Of a stretch of 49,820 nucleotides of DNA, positions 7,517-15,380 are shown in pieces (the stretch's first letter is position 1; each line of letters starts with the position of its first letter). Source of the stretch: JBKEDS01 sp047975545. Lineage in GTDB: Bacteria > Bacteroidota > Bacteroidia > Flavobacteriales > Flavobacteriaceae. Under the pieces are notes generated by a model, which saw only the letters and a list, made by a program, of their open reading frames with translations, did no database searches and was not told where the DNA came from. The stretch lies in assembly GCA_047975545.1 (NCBI GenBank), contig JBKEDS010000022.1, positions 1 through 49,820 of the forward strand. The letters run 5' to 3'. Made by a program: the position numbers and the translations under genes.

Positions 7517-7852
7517 CCACAATCAAGAAAAGAAAGCTAACTTTTAAAAATAAGCTACCAAGTGGGCCGCACTTAAAACGGCAAAAACAAGGCAGGGGTT
7601 AACCGGCAAGGCACTAAGTGCTAAGCAATCCGGAAAACACCTTGACATACAACAGCATTAAAAGCCTTTTTAAGTTGTCTTTTAACGATGTGGTTTTAAT
7701 GGACGAAAAATCCCTAATTCAACATTGAAAACCATCAACAAAACACAACATAAACACTTTAAATTAACTGTATGTCCGTAGTTGGAACGATGGTTTTCCC
7801 AAGCTTTGTTTTAGGTAGAAAACATAAATTAACAATAAAAAAACAAAAGAAA
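7517..7852 (+). other. Non-coding leader between tRNA-like array and slipin gene
   Basis: No gene is seen in this stretch. It holds a second copy of the acceptor strand CTAAGCA (7621-7627), preceded by a small GCAC/GTGC hairpin (7611-7621) and bracketed by CCGG at 7603-7606 and 7629-7632. A TTGACA-like hexamer occurs at 7642-7647. An in-frame ATG at 7772 exists, but the slipin start is placed at 7853. Confidence 0.4.
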
Positions 7853-8953
7853 ATGAAACGAGTAAAAATCCATGTGGGTGCAATAGGTTTGGTATTTAAA
7901 AATGGCGATTACAAACGTGTAATTACAGCAGGAAACCATTGGCTAAGTTTTGGCGAGCGCGTTGAAAAATACGCTTTAAACACAGCGTTTTTTGCCCCAA
8001 AACCATTGGAAATTTTACTTCAGGACAACACTTTGGCCAATATGTTGCACGTTATAGAGGTTAAGGACAACACCATGGTTTTGGTTTACGAAAACAATAA
8101 TTTTAAAAATATATTATCTGCCGGACGGCACACCTTTTGGAACAGCTTAATAAGCTACACGTTTATTCCCGTAGACTTAAACAAAATAGAAATTACAGAA
8201 CCCGTAGACAAGGCAGTGCTAAGCATGCCCGAATTAAACAAGCACCTTCGTGTTTTCGAGGTTGCCGCTTTCGAAAAAGCTATTATGATGGTGGACGACA
8301 CCTTTATTAAAACCTTGGAACACGGTACTTACCGCTTTTGGAAAAACGAACAAACCATAAAAATCGTCAAGGCCGATATGCGCCAATTGCAATTGGAAAT
8401 CTCGGGGCAAGAGCTTTTAACAAAAGACAAAGCCACCGTTCGTGCAAATTTTTATGCCCAGTATAAGGTAACCAATATAAAAACAGCCTTAATGCACAAC
8501 AAAGATTACGAAAAGCAACTGTACACAAGCCTACAACTGGCATTGCGTGCTTTTGTCGGGGCCTACACCTTGGACGAACTGTTGGAACAAAAAGAAACCA
8601 TATCCAAAGCCGTTTTGCAAGCCGTAAAAACACAAGCCGAAACCTTGGGCGTAGAAGTATTGCACGCCGGCATGCGCGATGTTATATTGCCCGGCGATAT
8701 GCGCGATATTATGAACCAAGTACTAATAGCGCACAAAAAAGCCCAGGCCAATGTTATAACCCGTCGCGAGGAAACCGCCTCGACACGAAGCCTGTTAAAC
8801 ACGGCCAAATTAATGGAGGACAACAGCATGCTGTTTAAACTAAAAGAAATGGAATATGTCGAAAAAATAGCCGAAAAAATCGGACAAATAACCGTATCCG
8901 GTAACGGAAACGTTATCGAGCAATTAAACCATATATTCTCGGTAAACAAATAA
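7853..8953 (+). CDS. Slipin/SPFH (band 7) family protein linked to RtcB
   Basis: SPFH-domain protein of 366 aa. The SPFH core spans roughly residues 120-290, with the characteristic LLTKDKATVRANFYAQYKV strand and the following amphipathic helices (GMRDVILPGDMRDIMNQV), then a coiled-coil-like tail rich in Glu and Lys. No transmembrane segment is obvious. The ATG at 7853 follows an A-rich tract and starts at MKRVKIHVGAIG; an upstream in-frame ATG at 7772 would add a non-conserved extension. Slipins are recurrent neighbours of RtcB in RNA-repair operons (established genomic association), but their job there is not settled. Confidence 0.85.
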   Translation: MKRVKIHVGAIGLVFKNGDYKRVITAGNHWLSFGERVEKYALNTAFFAPKPLEILLQDNTLANMLHVIEVKDNTMVLVYENNNFKNILSAGRHTFWNSLISYTFIPVDLNKIEITEPVDKAVLSMPELNKHLRVFEVAAFEKAIMMVDDTFIKTLEHGTYRFWKNEQTIKIVKADMRQLQLEISGQELLTKDKATVRANFYAQYKVTNIKTALMHNKDYEKQLYTSLQLALRAFVGAYTLDELLEQKETISKAVLQAVKTQAETLGVEVLHAGMRDVILPGDMRDIMNQVLIAHKKAQANVITRREETASTRSLLNTAKLMEDNSMLFKLKEMEYVEKIAEKIGQITVSGNGNVIEQLNHIFSVNK

Positions 8954-9182
8954 TTTGGGCGTAACCCCGAAACAAGCAAAGGTTATTTCAAAAACCCTAT
9001 CTTGGCAACCATTTCGGGGTCGCGCTTTCCGCTATATCTTTTATATGCCGAACTTGTTTCTGCATCTTTTAAAGCAAGCATTACCCCATATAAGTGCCTA
9101 CTTGCAAAGTACATTGTTTAGGCCTATAAAAGGATGCCGCTACAATCGCTTACGCAAGCAACCACCCTTAAAAACAAAAAAA
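8954..9182 (+). other. Structured spacer between slipin and rtcB
   Basis: A 229-nt gap within an apparent operon. CCCCGAAA (8965-8972) is perfectly complementary to TTTCGGGG (9012-9019), enclosing a smaller GGTT/AACC hairpin. The part after 9019 (TCGCGCTTTCCGCTATATC, then GATGCCGCTACAATCGC near 9134) resembles a dispersed structured intergenic element common in Bacteroidota, from memory only. The frame is open across it, but the protein so encoded is not RtcB-like. Confidence 0.45.
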
Positions 9183-10553
9183 ATGAAAACAACAGGAAAA
9201 CACCTAATAGCATTAGGCTACCGACAAGGCAAATGGATGAAAAACGCCTTGGCGCATATTAACGAAAACCAACTGCAGGATGAAGCGCTTCTAAACTATT
9301 TAGAGCAATTTAAACTACCCGAACCCTTGATCCTGCACCAAACACCCATAGCGTTTTCAATAAACATAAAAGCCGAAAACGATCTGGAAACCAAAAACGT
9401 AAACAGCGTTATAAACAGCATGCAAACCCTAATGAAAACCCCAACATTGGTCGCTGGGGCCATCATGCCCGATGCCTGTCCGACTGGCCCTAACGGTACT
9501 ATTCCCGTTGGTGGCGTGGCCGTAGCAAAAAACGCCATCCACCCCGGTATGCACAGTGCCGATATTTGCTGCTCGGTCATGCTAACCGATTTTGGAAAAA
9601 CAAACCCTAAACTTGTTTTGGATGCTGCACATGCCAACACACACTTCGGTCCTGGAGGTCGTGATAGGGATACCCAATTTAGGTTTCCAAAAACCTTATT
9701 GGATGCTTTTGAAAACAACCCGTTGCTAAACGATAAAGAACATATTAAAATAGCACGTTCGCATTTGGGTACACAAGGCGACGGCAACCACTTTTTATTC
9801 GTGGGGACTTCAAAAAAAACAGGACATACCATGTTGGTAACGCACCACGGCTCACGAGGACCAGGCGCAAAGCTGTATAAAAAAGGCATGGCCATAGCCG
9901 AGCGTTTCCGGAAAGATTTATCGCCCGACACACTAAAACAAAACGCATGGATACCGTTTAATACCGAAGAAGGTCAAACCTATTGGAATGCCCTACAAAT
10001 AATTCGCCAATGGACCAAAACCAATCACGAAGTAATCCACAATGCAGTAGCCGAAGCTTTAACCATTACTATTGAAAACAGATATTGGAACGAACACAAT
10101 TTTGTATTTAAAGATGCCGACTTGTTTTACCATGCCAAAGGCGCCACTCCATTAGATGCTAAATTTATGCCCGATATTACAGGCCCTCGTTTAATACCGT
10201 TAAACATGAGCGAACCCGTTTTAATTGTCGAAGGCACAACAACCCAAACCAATTTAGGCTTCGCACCCCACGGTGCCGGCCGAAATGTAAGCCGAACACA
10301 GCACAGAAATAGCAAAACTGGGCATATCATGCAAATATTTAAGGAAGAAACCAAAGACTTGGACGTTCGGTTTTTTTCCAATGAAATCGATATTACCGAA
10401 CTGCCAAGCGCCTATAAAAATGCGAATTCGGTTAGAAACCAAATGGCAGAATTCGGGCTAGGAACCGTTATCGACGAGGTGTTGCCCTATGGATGCATTA
10501 TGGCCGGCGACTGGCAAAAAACCGCACCATGGCGGGCAAAAAAAAGAAAGTAA
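9183..10553 (+). CDS. rtcB: RtcB family RNA-splicing ligase
   Basis: GTP/Mn-dependent ligase joining RNA 2',3'-cyclic or 3'-phosphate ends to 5'-OH ends, the type of break left by anticodon nucleases. Length is 456 aa. Metal and active-site motifs are visible: SADICC (D127, C130), GDGNHF (199-204), HHGSRGPG (221-228) and the guanylylated histidine in APHGAGR (H363). C129-C130 replaces the usual GC pair, but the ligand Cys is kept. The ATG at 9183 is chosen because homology begins at MKTTGKHLIALGYRQGKW; the frame is open back to 8955. Co-orientation with slipin and the tRNA-like array suggests one transcript. No rtcA or archease gene is nearby. Confidence 0.95.
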   Translation: MKTTGKHLIALGYRQGKWMKNALAHINENQLQDEALLNYLEQFKLPEPLILHQTPIAFSINIKAENDLETKNVNSVINSMQTLMKTPTLVAGAIMPDACPTGPNGTIPVGGVAVAKNAIHPGMHSADICCSVMLTDFGKTNPKLVLDAAHANTHFGPGGRDRDTQFRFPKTLLDAFENNPLLNDKEHIKIARSHLGTQGDGNHFLFVGTSKKTGHTMLVTHHGSRGPGAKLYKKGMAIAERFRKDLSPDTLKQNAWIPFNTEEGQTYWNALQIIRQWTKTNHEVIHNAVAEALTITIENRYWNEHNFVFKDADLFYHAKGATPLDAKFMPDITGPRLIPLNMSEPVLIVEGTTTQTNLGFAPHGAGRNVSRTQHRNSKTGHIMQIFKEETKDLDVRFFSNEIDITELPSAYKNANSVRNQMAEFGLGTVIDEVLPYGCIMAGDWQKTAPWRAKKRK

Positions 10554-10583
10554 ACCAATTTTATTTTGAAATTGACACAAAAC

Positions 10584-10619
10584 AAACACGAGAGAACTTT
10601 TTAAAATCCTCTCGTGTTT
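10584..10619. terminator. Terminator after rtcB
   Basis: AAACACGAGAG (10584-10594) is perfectly complementary to CTCTCGTGTTT (10609-10619), with a T-rich loop and A/T flanks. It lies between the convergent rtcB and desaturase genes and may serve both. Confidence 0.7.
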
Positions 10620-10647
10620 ACTATTGGTGATAAACGACAACAAACCC

Positions 10648-11640
10648 TTACTTAGAAATCGCAGGCTCCACCCATTTAAACTGAAAGGAGTTTTCGGGTA
10701 TTTTCATGCGCTCCGACAAGCGGTACATACGTGCGGGCAGTTTCATAAGGTAGTCCCTGGCTTTTTCGGCCTCGTCGGTTAGGCTTGTTATTTTATCTAT
10801 TTCCCAACGTTTAATAAGTTTTTCCAATATTTCAACATAATCGTTGGAAGTGTACACGCCAATACGCTGTGCGGTGTTGGAAAACTCTTCAAAAGCCGTG
10901 CTTATTTTTTCGCCCGATTCTCTTAAAAAATGGGCGGGCATGGTTATTTTAAGTTTCATCATTTGGTAAAAGGCCATCATCATTTGGCTGGGGTCTACCT
11001 TAAAAATGCGGTCTACAAAATCGGAATAGGCATGGTGGTGGCGCATTTCATCGCCCGAAATAATCTGGCACATTCGAGCCAGGTTTTTATTACCGTGTTT
11101 TTTAGCAATTTTGGCCACCCGATTGTGCGAAATATAGGTTGCTAATTCCTGAAATCTGGTATAAACAATGTTTTTGTAGGGGTCGCGGTCGGTACCCATA
11201 TCAAAACCATCGGCAATTAGGTATTGGGTGGTTTTTTCAATTTCACGCATGTTTACCCTACCCGAAAGATACAGATATTTGTTTAGTACGTCGCCATGGC
11301 GGTTTTCCTCGGCGGTCCAATGGCGCACCCATTTTGCCCAACCGTTTTCGCGGTCGGTTTGGTTAACGCCCTCGACTTCCATAAGCCACGACTCGTAGGT
11401 TGGCAGGGCTTCTTCGGTTATCATATCGCCTACCAAAACCACCCAAAAATCGTAGGGGAGTTCTTTTGACAGTTCCCGTATTTCGCGCACTTCGTCAAAA
11501 AACTTTTCGTTTTCGGAGTTTGGCAAAAAATCGGTGGGCTGCCATATGCTTTCTATGGGGATTAGGTATTTTTCAATTAAAGCGTCGACGTCTTTTTCTA
11601 AAAACTTCATTACTTCTAATCTTACATTTTTTAACGACAT
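10648..11640 (-). CDS. Acyl-ACP desaturase (ferritin-like diiron)
   Basis: Soluble delta-9-type desaturase that introduces a double bond into acyl-ACP. The diiron ligand motifs are EENRHGD (about residues 130-136) and DEMRHHHAY (about 216-224), with an earlier Glu in the VGDMITEEALP region. The 330-aa length is typical. It is the downstream gene of a two-gene minus-strand operon with plsC (13-nt gap), consistent with making unsaturated phospholipids. Electron donor partners are not encoded nearby. Confidence 0.92.
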   Translation of the reverse strand: MSLKNVRLEVMKFLEKDVDALIEKYLIPIESIWQPTDFLPNSENEKFFDEVREIRELSKELPYDFWVVLVGDMITEEALPTYESWLMEVEGVNQTDRENGWAKWVRHWTAEENRHGDVLNKYLYLSGRVNMREIEKTTQYLIADGFDMGTDRDPYKNIVYTRFQELATYISHNRVAKIAKKHGNKNLARMCQIISGDEMRHHHAYSDFVDRIFKVDPSQMMMAFYQMMKLKITMPAHFLRESGEKISTAFEEFSNTAQRIGVYTSNDYVEILEKLIKRWEIDKITSLTDEAEKARDYLMKLPARMYRLSERMKIPENSFQFKWVEPAISK

Positions 11641-11653
11641 TTTCTTTTTGTTT

Positions 11654-12394
11654 TTATGGGGTTATATGTGCTTTAATAGTGGTTTCAATACTATTAATAA
11701 GGTCTTGCTTGTTTGCAAAATCGCTGGATTTTAAGGGTTGGTTTACGGCAAAGCTAATATGGTTGCCCAAGCCCAAGGGAAATTTTCCGTAACGGTACAT
11801 TTTCCACGAGTTGTTTATGGAAATAGGCACTACAACGGCCGATGGTATTTTTTTTAGCAATACTTCCAGTCCTTTGGTATGGAACGGCTTTGGCGCTCCC
11901 GTTTTGCTCCTGGTACCTTCGGGAAATATTACGGCCGCCCGTTTATTGGTTTCAATATAATCGCCAAATTTTAACAAGGCGGGCAACGATTGCCTGGGGT
12001 CCTTACGGTCTATCAGGGCCGCACCTCCATGGCGCAAGTTGTACGAAACACTTGGTATGCCCTTTCCCAGTTCAATTTTACTAATAAACTTGGGGTGGTG
12101 TTTTCGCATAAACCACGTTAGGGGGTAAATGTCGTGCAGGCTTTGGTGGTTGGCCACGATAATTAGGGGCTGCCCGGTTTCTATTTTAAACGGGTTTATA
12201 AATGTGTACCGCGTACCCAAAATAGCACCACAGCCCATTAGGCACAGTTGTAAAACATCGACACTTTTTTTATGTGCCTGATACCCAAAAACATTAAAAC
12301 AAAACCATTGTATGGGGTGAAATATTAAAAGTGTTAAGAAAAAACACAGATAATAAATAATGCTTAACGGGTACGATAATAGTTTTAAAAACAT
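11654..12394 (-). CDS. plsC: 1-acyl-sn-glycerol-3-phosphate acyltransferase
   Basis: Transfers an acyl group to lysophosphatidic acid in the inner membrane. Motif I NHQSLHD (the catalytic HX4D) and motif III FPEGTRSKTG are both present, with an N-terminal hydrophobic segment (about residues 5-30). The frame opens at 12466, but MFLKLLSYPLSIIYY at 12394 looks like the family start, giving 247 aa. It lies immediately upstream of the desaturase gene. Confidence 0.9.
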   Translation of the reverse strand: MFLKLLSYPLSIIYYLCFFLTLLIFHPIQWFCFNVFGYQAHKKSVDVLQLCLMGCGAILGTRYTFINPFKIETGQPLIIVANHQSLHDIYPLTWFMRKHHPKFISKIELGKGIPSVSYNLRHGGAALIDRKDPRQSLPALLKFGDYIETNKRAAVIFPEGTRSKTGAPKPFHTKGLEVLLKKIPSAVVVPISINNSWKMYRYGKFPLGLGNHISFAVNQPLKSSDFANKQDLINSIETTIKAHITP

Positions 12395-12552
12395 TAAAGG
12401 AATTACGATTTTAAATTTACGAATTACGATTGTATAAATAGCCGATAGAAAACTTTTCTTTTTCAAAAATAAAAAAAACTTAGCGCTATTTGTTTAATAA
12501 AATGTGAATTTACCTGTTGTTAGGCAATTTCAACCCCTATAACAGTTTAGTA

Positions 12553-12591
12553 AAAAAAAATCGGAGCCTGTTTTTACAAACTCCGATTTTT
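12553..12591. terminator. Intrinsic terminator hairpin
   Basis: AAAATCGGAG (12557-12566) pairs with CTCCGATTTT (12581-12590), flanked by A and T runs. It lies in the spacer upstream of plsC and downstream of the TonB receptor, bordering repeat copy R1. Confidence 0.65.
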
Positions 12592-12835
12592 CACACGAAT
12601 AAATTTAAGTTAAATACTTAATTTTAAACTCTTTAAATAACACAGCAAAAAACCGAAAGATTACTGTCCGCTGTTTTTATTCATGACCTTTTGTGGAGGT
12701 CTTTATCTTGGCTTTGCTAAAGCCCTCAATGAGGGTTTCATTTATTTAAATTTTGTCAAGAACCTGTGGCTCCGTTATTTAATTATTTTGGTGGTAATAG
12801 CCCTTTTGTGCCAAATGCCCATTATGGGCTTTCAT
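12592..12835 (+). repeat. Dispersed 244-bp repeat, copy R1
   Basis: A nearly full unit in this order: CGAATAAATTTAAGTTAAAT; a TTTTTATTCATGACCTTTTGT block; the palindrome CCCTCAATGAGGG (12728-12740); the block AACCTGTGG...GTTATTTAATTATTTT; and the palindrome GCCCATTATGGGC (12817-12829) ending in TTTCAT. The same order is seen at 36474-36816 and, reversed, at 26389-26631. It fills most of the gene-free stretch 12395-12852. Confidence 0.85.
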
Positions 12836-12852
12836 GTTGAAAATTCAGCCGT

Positions 12853-15234
12853 TTAAAATTTGTAATTAAGCTGAACCCCAAAATTGCGTGGGTTAATGCG
12901 GTTAATGTAGCCGCCCCTGTAATATGCCGTATAACCTTCTTCATTAAAAATATTATTAAGGAAAAAACGTATGCCTATTTGGTTAATTTGGTAACCCACT
13001 TGGGCTTCAACCGTTGTGTAGGCTTTTAAATTAAACGGTTTTACGCCGGCTCCCGTGTTATGGGCAAAGGTGCGTTGGGTGTACTCGTTAACGGGCCTGT
13101 CGCCAACGGAATAAATGCCTGCGCCAAAGTCCAATCCGTTTAAGGCGCCTTCGTTTAATTTGTAATTAAGCCAAGCGTTTGCGGTATGTTTTGGTGCGTT
13201 CATGGGGCGCGAGCCATTTACGTAGGCCGGGCTGTCTTGGTATTGCGCATCTAAGTAAGCGTAGCCCGCCATAACTTGCAGGTTGTTGTTTATGCGCCCG
13301 ATAATTTCGGCTTCAATCCCGGTGCGTTTTAGGTTTCCGGCCAAATCGTAGTAACCGGTTGCCGAACCCGAATCGTTTAAAACACTGTACGATAGGTTAT
13401 CGTTGTTAATGTAGAATAGGGTTAAATTGAAACGCAAGCGCTCGTCGAACCAGTCCGATTTTACGCCCGATTCCCATTGCGTAGTTTTCGATGGCCCCAC
13501 AGTGTCGCCGTTTTCCATGGGGTTGTTGGCGCTTCGTAACGAGGTTGTCGTGGTGTACGAAGCAAAAACGTTAATATTTTCCACGGGCGAAACCAATACG
13601 CCAACCGATGGGTTCCATGCCGAGTTGTCCTCGCCTTGGGTAACACCGTTTAATTTGCTGTAACGAAGGCCCGTGCTAAGTTTTATGTATTTGTTAAGGG
13701 TAATAACATCTTGCGCCATAAACCCGTAAGTTGGGGTAAGGGTGGTTACATCTCTTCTATCATCAAGGTAAAATGTGGTGCCTTCGGGAAGTTCGTTGGT
13801 AAAATCCTGTAAAACATCAATAGTGTCGCTGTACAAGGCATAGCCGCCCGATTCGTTCCTAAAAGAATACGAGGTAATATTGGTTTGGTTAAAATCGAAA
13901 CCAACTTGGAAGGTGTGGTTAATGGAGCCCGTTTTAACGTCTTCACCTATAAAATCGAATTGAAAAACTTGGTTTTTATCGTCGCGACCGTACATTTCAA
14001 CCCCTCTATCCCTTACCGAATAGCCCGTATCGGCACTGCCCCGGCCTAAAAAGGTGTGTTGAAGGTCCGACTTGTAGCCCGAATTAAAATAGGCCGCCCT
14101 TAGCTTTAATTTTTCGGTAATTTTTCTATCGGCTATTACCGAAAAACTAAGCGTGTTTACTTCGTTGTTGTCGGACGAAAAGCCTAAGAATTTGTCCTTG
14201 GGCATGGTATAAATGGCATAAGTATCGTCCGCCGCAAGGTTTATGGTACCGTTGTTTGGGGTTGTGTTGTCTTTCATATAATCCATTTGCAACACGATAT
14301 TGGTTTTATCGTCGGGGCGATATGCCAATGAAGGGTTTATGTAAATCCGGTCGGTGTTTACATATTTGGTATAGGCTTCGTTATCCTGGTAGGCCACATT
14401 TAGGCGCGCCGCAAGTTTGCCGCTTTTGTCCAAAACACGCTGAACGTCCAAGGTTGGGCGGTAAAAATTCCAGCTACCATAACGAAATGCTACGTTTCCG
14501 GCATTTACAAACTGTGGGGTTTTGGTAACCAAGTTAATAACGCCCCCGGCCGAGCCAAGGCCGTTGCCGATACCTTGGGTAATGGCGGCCGAGCCTTTTA
14601 TAACCTGAATGCTTTCTACACCCTGCATATCGGTAAGTATGGCGGCGGTCCTAAAATCGCCATCCATCATAACACCGTTTTTTAGCACGGGAACACCTCG
14701 GTAACCGCGAATGGACATGCTTTCGCGCGTGCCCGCATAATTGGCAAATTGGGTAACGCCCGGAACGTTTTTGGCTACATCGGTAACGGTTAAGCCACCA
14801 AGTTCCTCGATTACCTTGCTGGAAATTACCGAAATACTTTGAATTTGGTCCCGGGGCTCAAGTGGCATCCGGGTAATAATTTCCAAGCCTTTTGGTTGTT
14901 TTTTTGGTATTCCAAAAAGTTCAACCTCGCTTAGTTCGTTGTCTAAATCGAGCGTAAATGTAAGCTCTACAAGTGCGTTGTTTACGTTTATTTTTTGCGA
15001 AGCGGTTTTATAACCAACGGCGCTGGCGGTAATGGTGTGCTCGCCCTGCGGAATGTTGTTAATGGAAAATATCCCTTCGTTATTGGAGTTTGTGCCTTTT
15101 TGAAGGTTTTTTAAATAAACCGTAGCATAGGGTATGGGCTGGTTGTCCTTTCCCTTAACAACACCTTCAAGAGTCGATTGGCTGTATGCTGCAAAGCAAA
15201 ACAGTAATATTATTGCGGAAAATAATGGTTTCAT
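12853..15234 (-). CDS. TonB-dependent siderophore-type outer-membrane receptor
   Basis: Outer-membrane receptor that takes up a ferric chelate or similar ligand using TonB energy. Domains in order are: signal peptide (1-18, ending FAAYS), a carboxypeptidase-regulatory-like beta-sandwich (about 19-95), a plug with IRGYRG and GSAAI...GLGSAGGVINLVTK (about 115-240), and a 22-strand barrel ending in an aromatic residue (NYKF). The plug pattern is that of siderophore receptors such as FhuE/FpvA. Length is 793 aa. No ABC importer is adjacent. A TAnnTTTG box lies 26-33 nt upstream; iron control is plausible but not proven. Confidence 0.88.
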   Translation of the reverse strand: MKPLFSAIILLFCFAAYSQSTLEGVVKGKDNQPIPYATVYLKNLQKGTNSNNEGIFSINNIPQGEHTITASAVGYKTASQKINVNNALVELTFTLDLDNELSEVELFGIPKKQPKGLEIITRMPLEPRDQIQSISVISSKVIEELGGLTVTDVAKNVPGVTQFANYAGTRESMSIRGYRGVPVLKNGVMMDGDFRTAAILTDMQGVESIQVIKGSAAITQGIGNGLGSAGGVINLVTKTPQFVNAGNVAFRYGSWNFYRPTLDVQRVLDKSGKLAARLNVAYQDNEAYTKYVNTDRIYINPSLAYRPDDKTNIVLQMDYMKDNTTPNNGTINLAADDTYAIYTMPKDKFLGFSSDNNEVNTLSFSVIADRKITEKLKLRAAYFNSGYKSDLQHTFLGRGSADTGYSVRDRGVEMYGRDDKNQVFQFDFIGEDVKTGSINHTFQVGFDFNQTNITSYSFRNESGGYALYSDTIDVLQDFTNELPEGTTFYLDDRRDVTTLTPTYGFMAQDVITLNKYIKLSTGLRYSKLNGVTQGEDNSAWNPSVGVLVSPVENINVFASYTTTTSLRSANNPMENGDTVGPSKTTQWESGVKSDWFDERLRFNLTLFYINNDNLSYSVLNDSGSATGYYDLAGNLKRTGIEAEIIGRINNNLQVMAGYAYLDAQYQDSPAYVNGSRPMNAPKHTANAWLNYKLNEGALNGLDFGAGIYSVGDRPVNEYTQRTFAHNTGAGVKPFNLKAYTTVEAQVGYQINQIGIRFFLNNIFNEEGYTAYYRGGYINRINPRNFGVQLNYKF

Positions 15235-15259
15235 TTTAGTTGTGATTAAAAATTTTCCG

Positions 15260-15267
15260 CAAAATTA
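15260..15267 (-). promoter_or_regulatory. -7 box for the TonB receptor
   Basis: On the minus strand, TAATTTTG matches TAnnTTTG exactly, about 26 nt before the start codon. A GTCTAAAT half-site (plus strand 15277-15284) further upstream could belong to a metal-responsive operator, but only one clear half is seen. Confidence 0.5.
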
Positions 15268-15380
15268 AAATGGATTGAGTCTAAATAAAAATTAAATATG
15301 TTAAATTTTTTAAGAAATTGTATGTTGAAGATTTATAGATAAATACAGGGTTAAAATCGTATTTTCCAAAGGTTTTTCAC

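Noticed and set aside
8955..9182. N-terminal extension of RtcB from the start of the open frame
   Set aside because: The 76 extra codons are not RtcB-like and coincide with a structured spacer; the family N-terminus begins at 9183.
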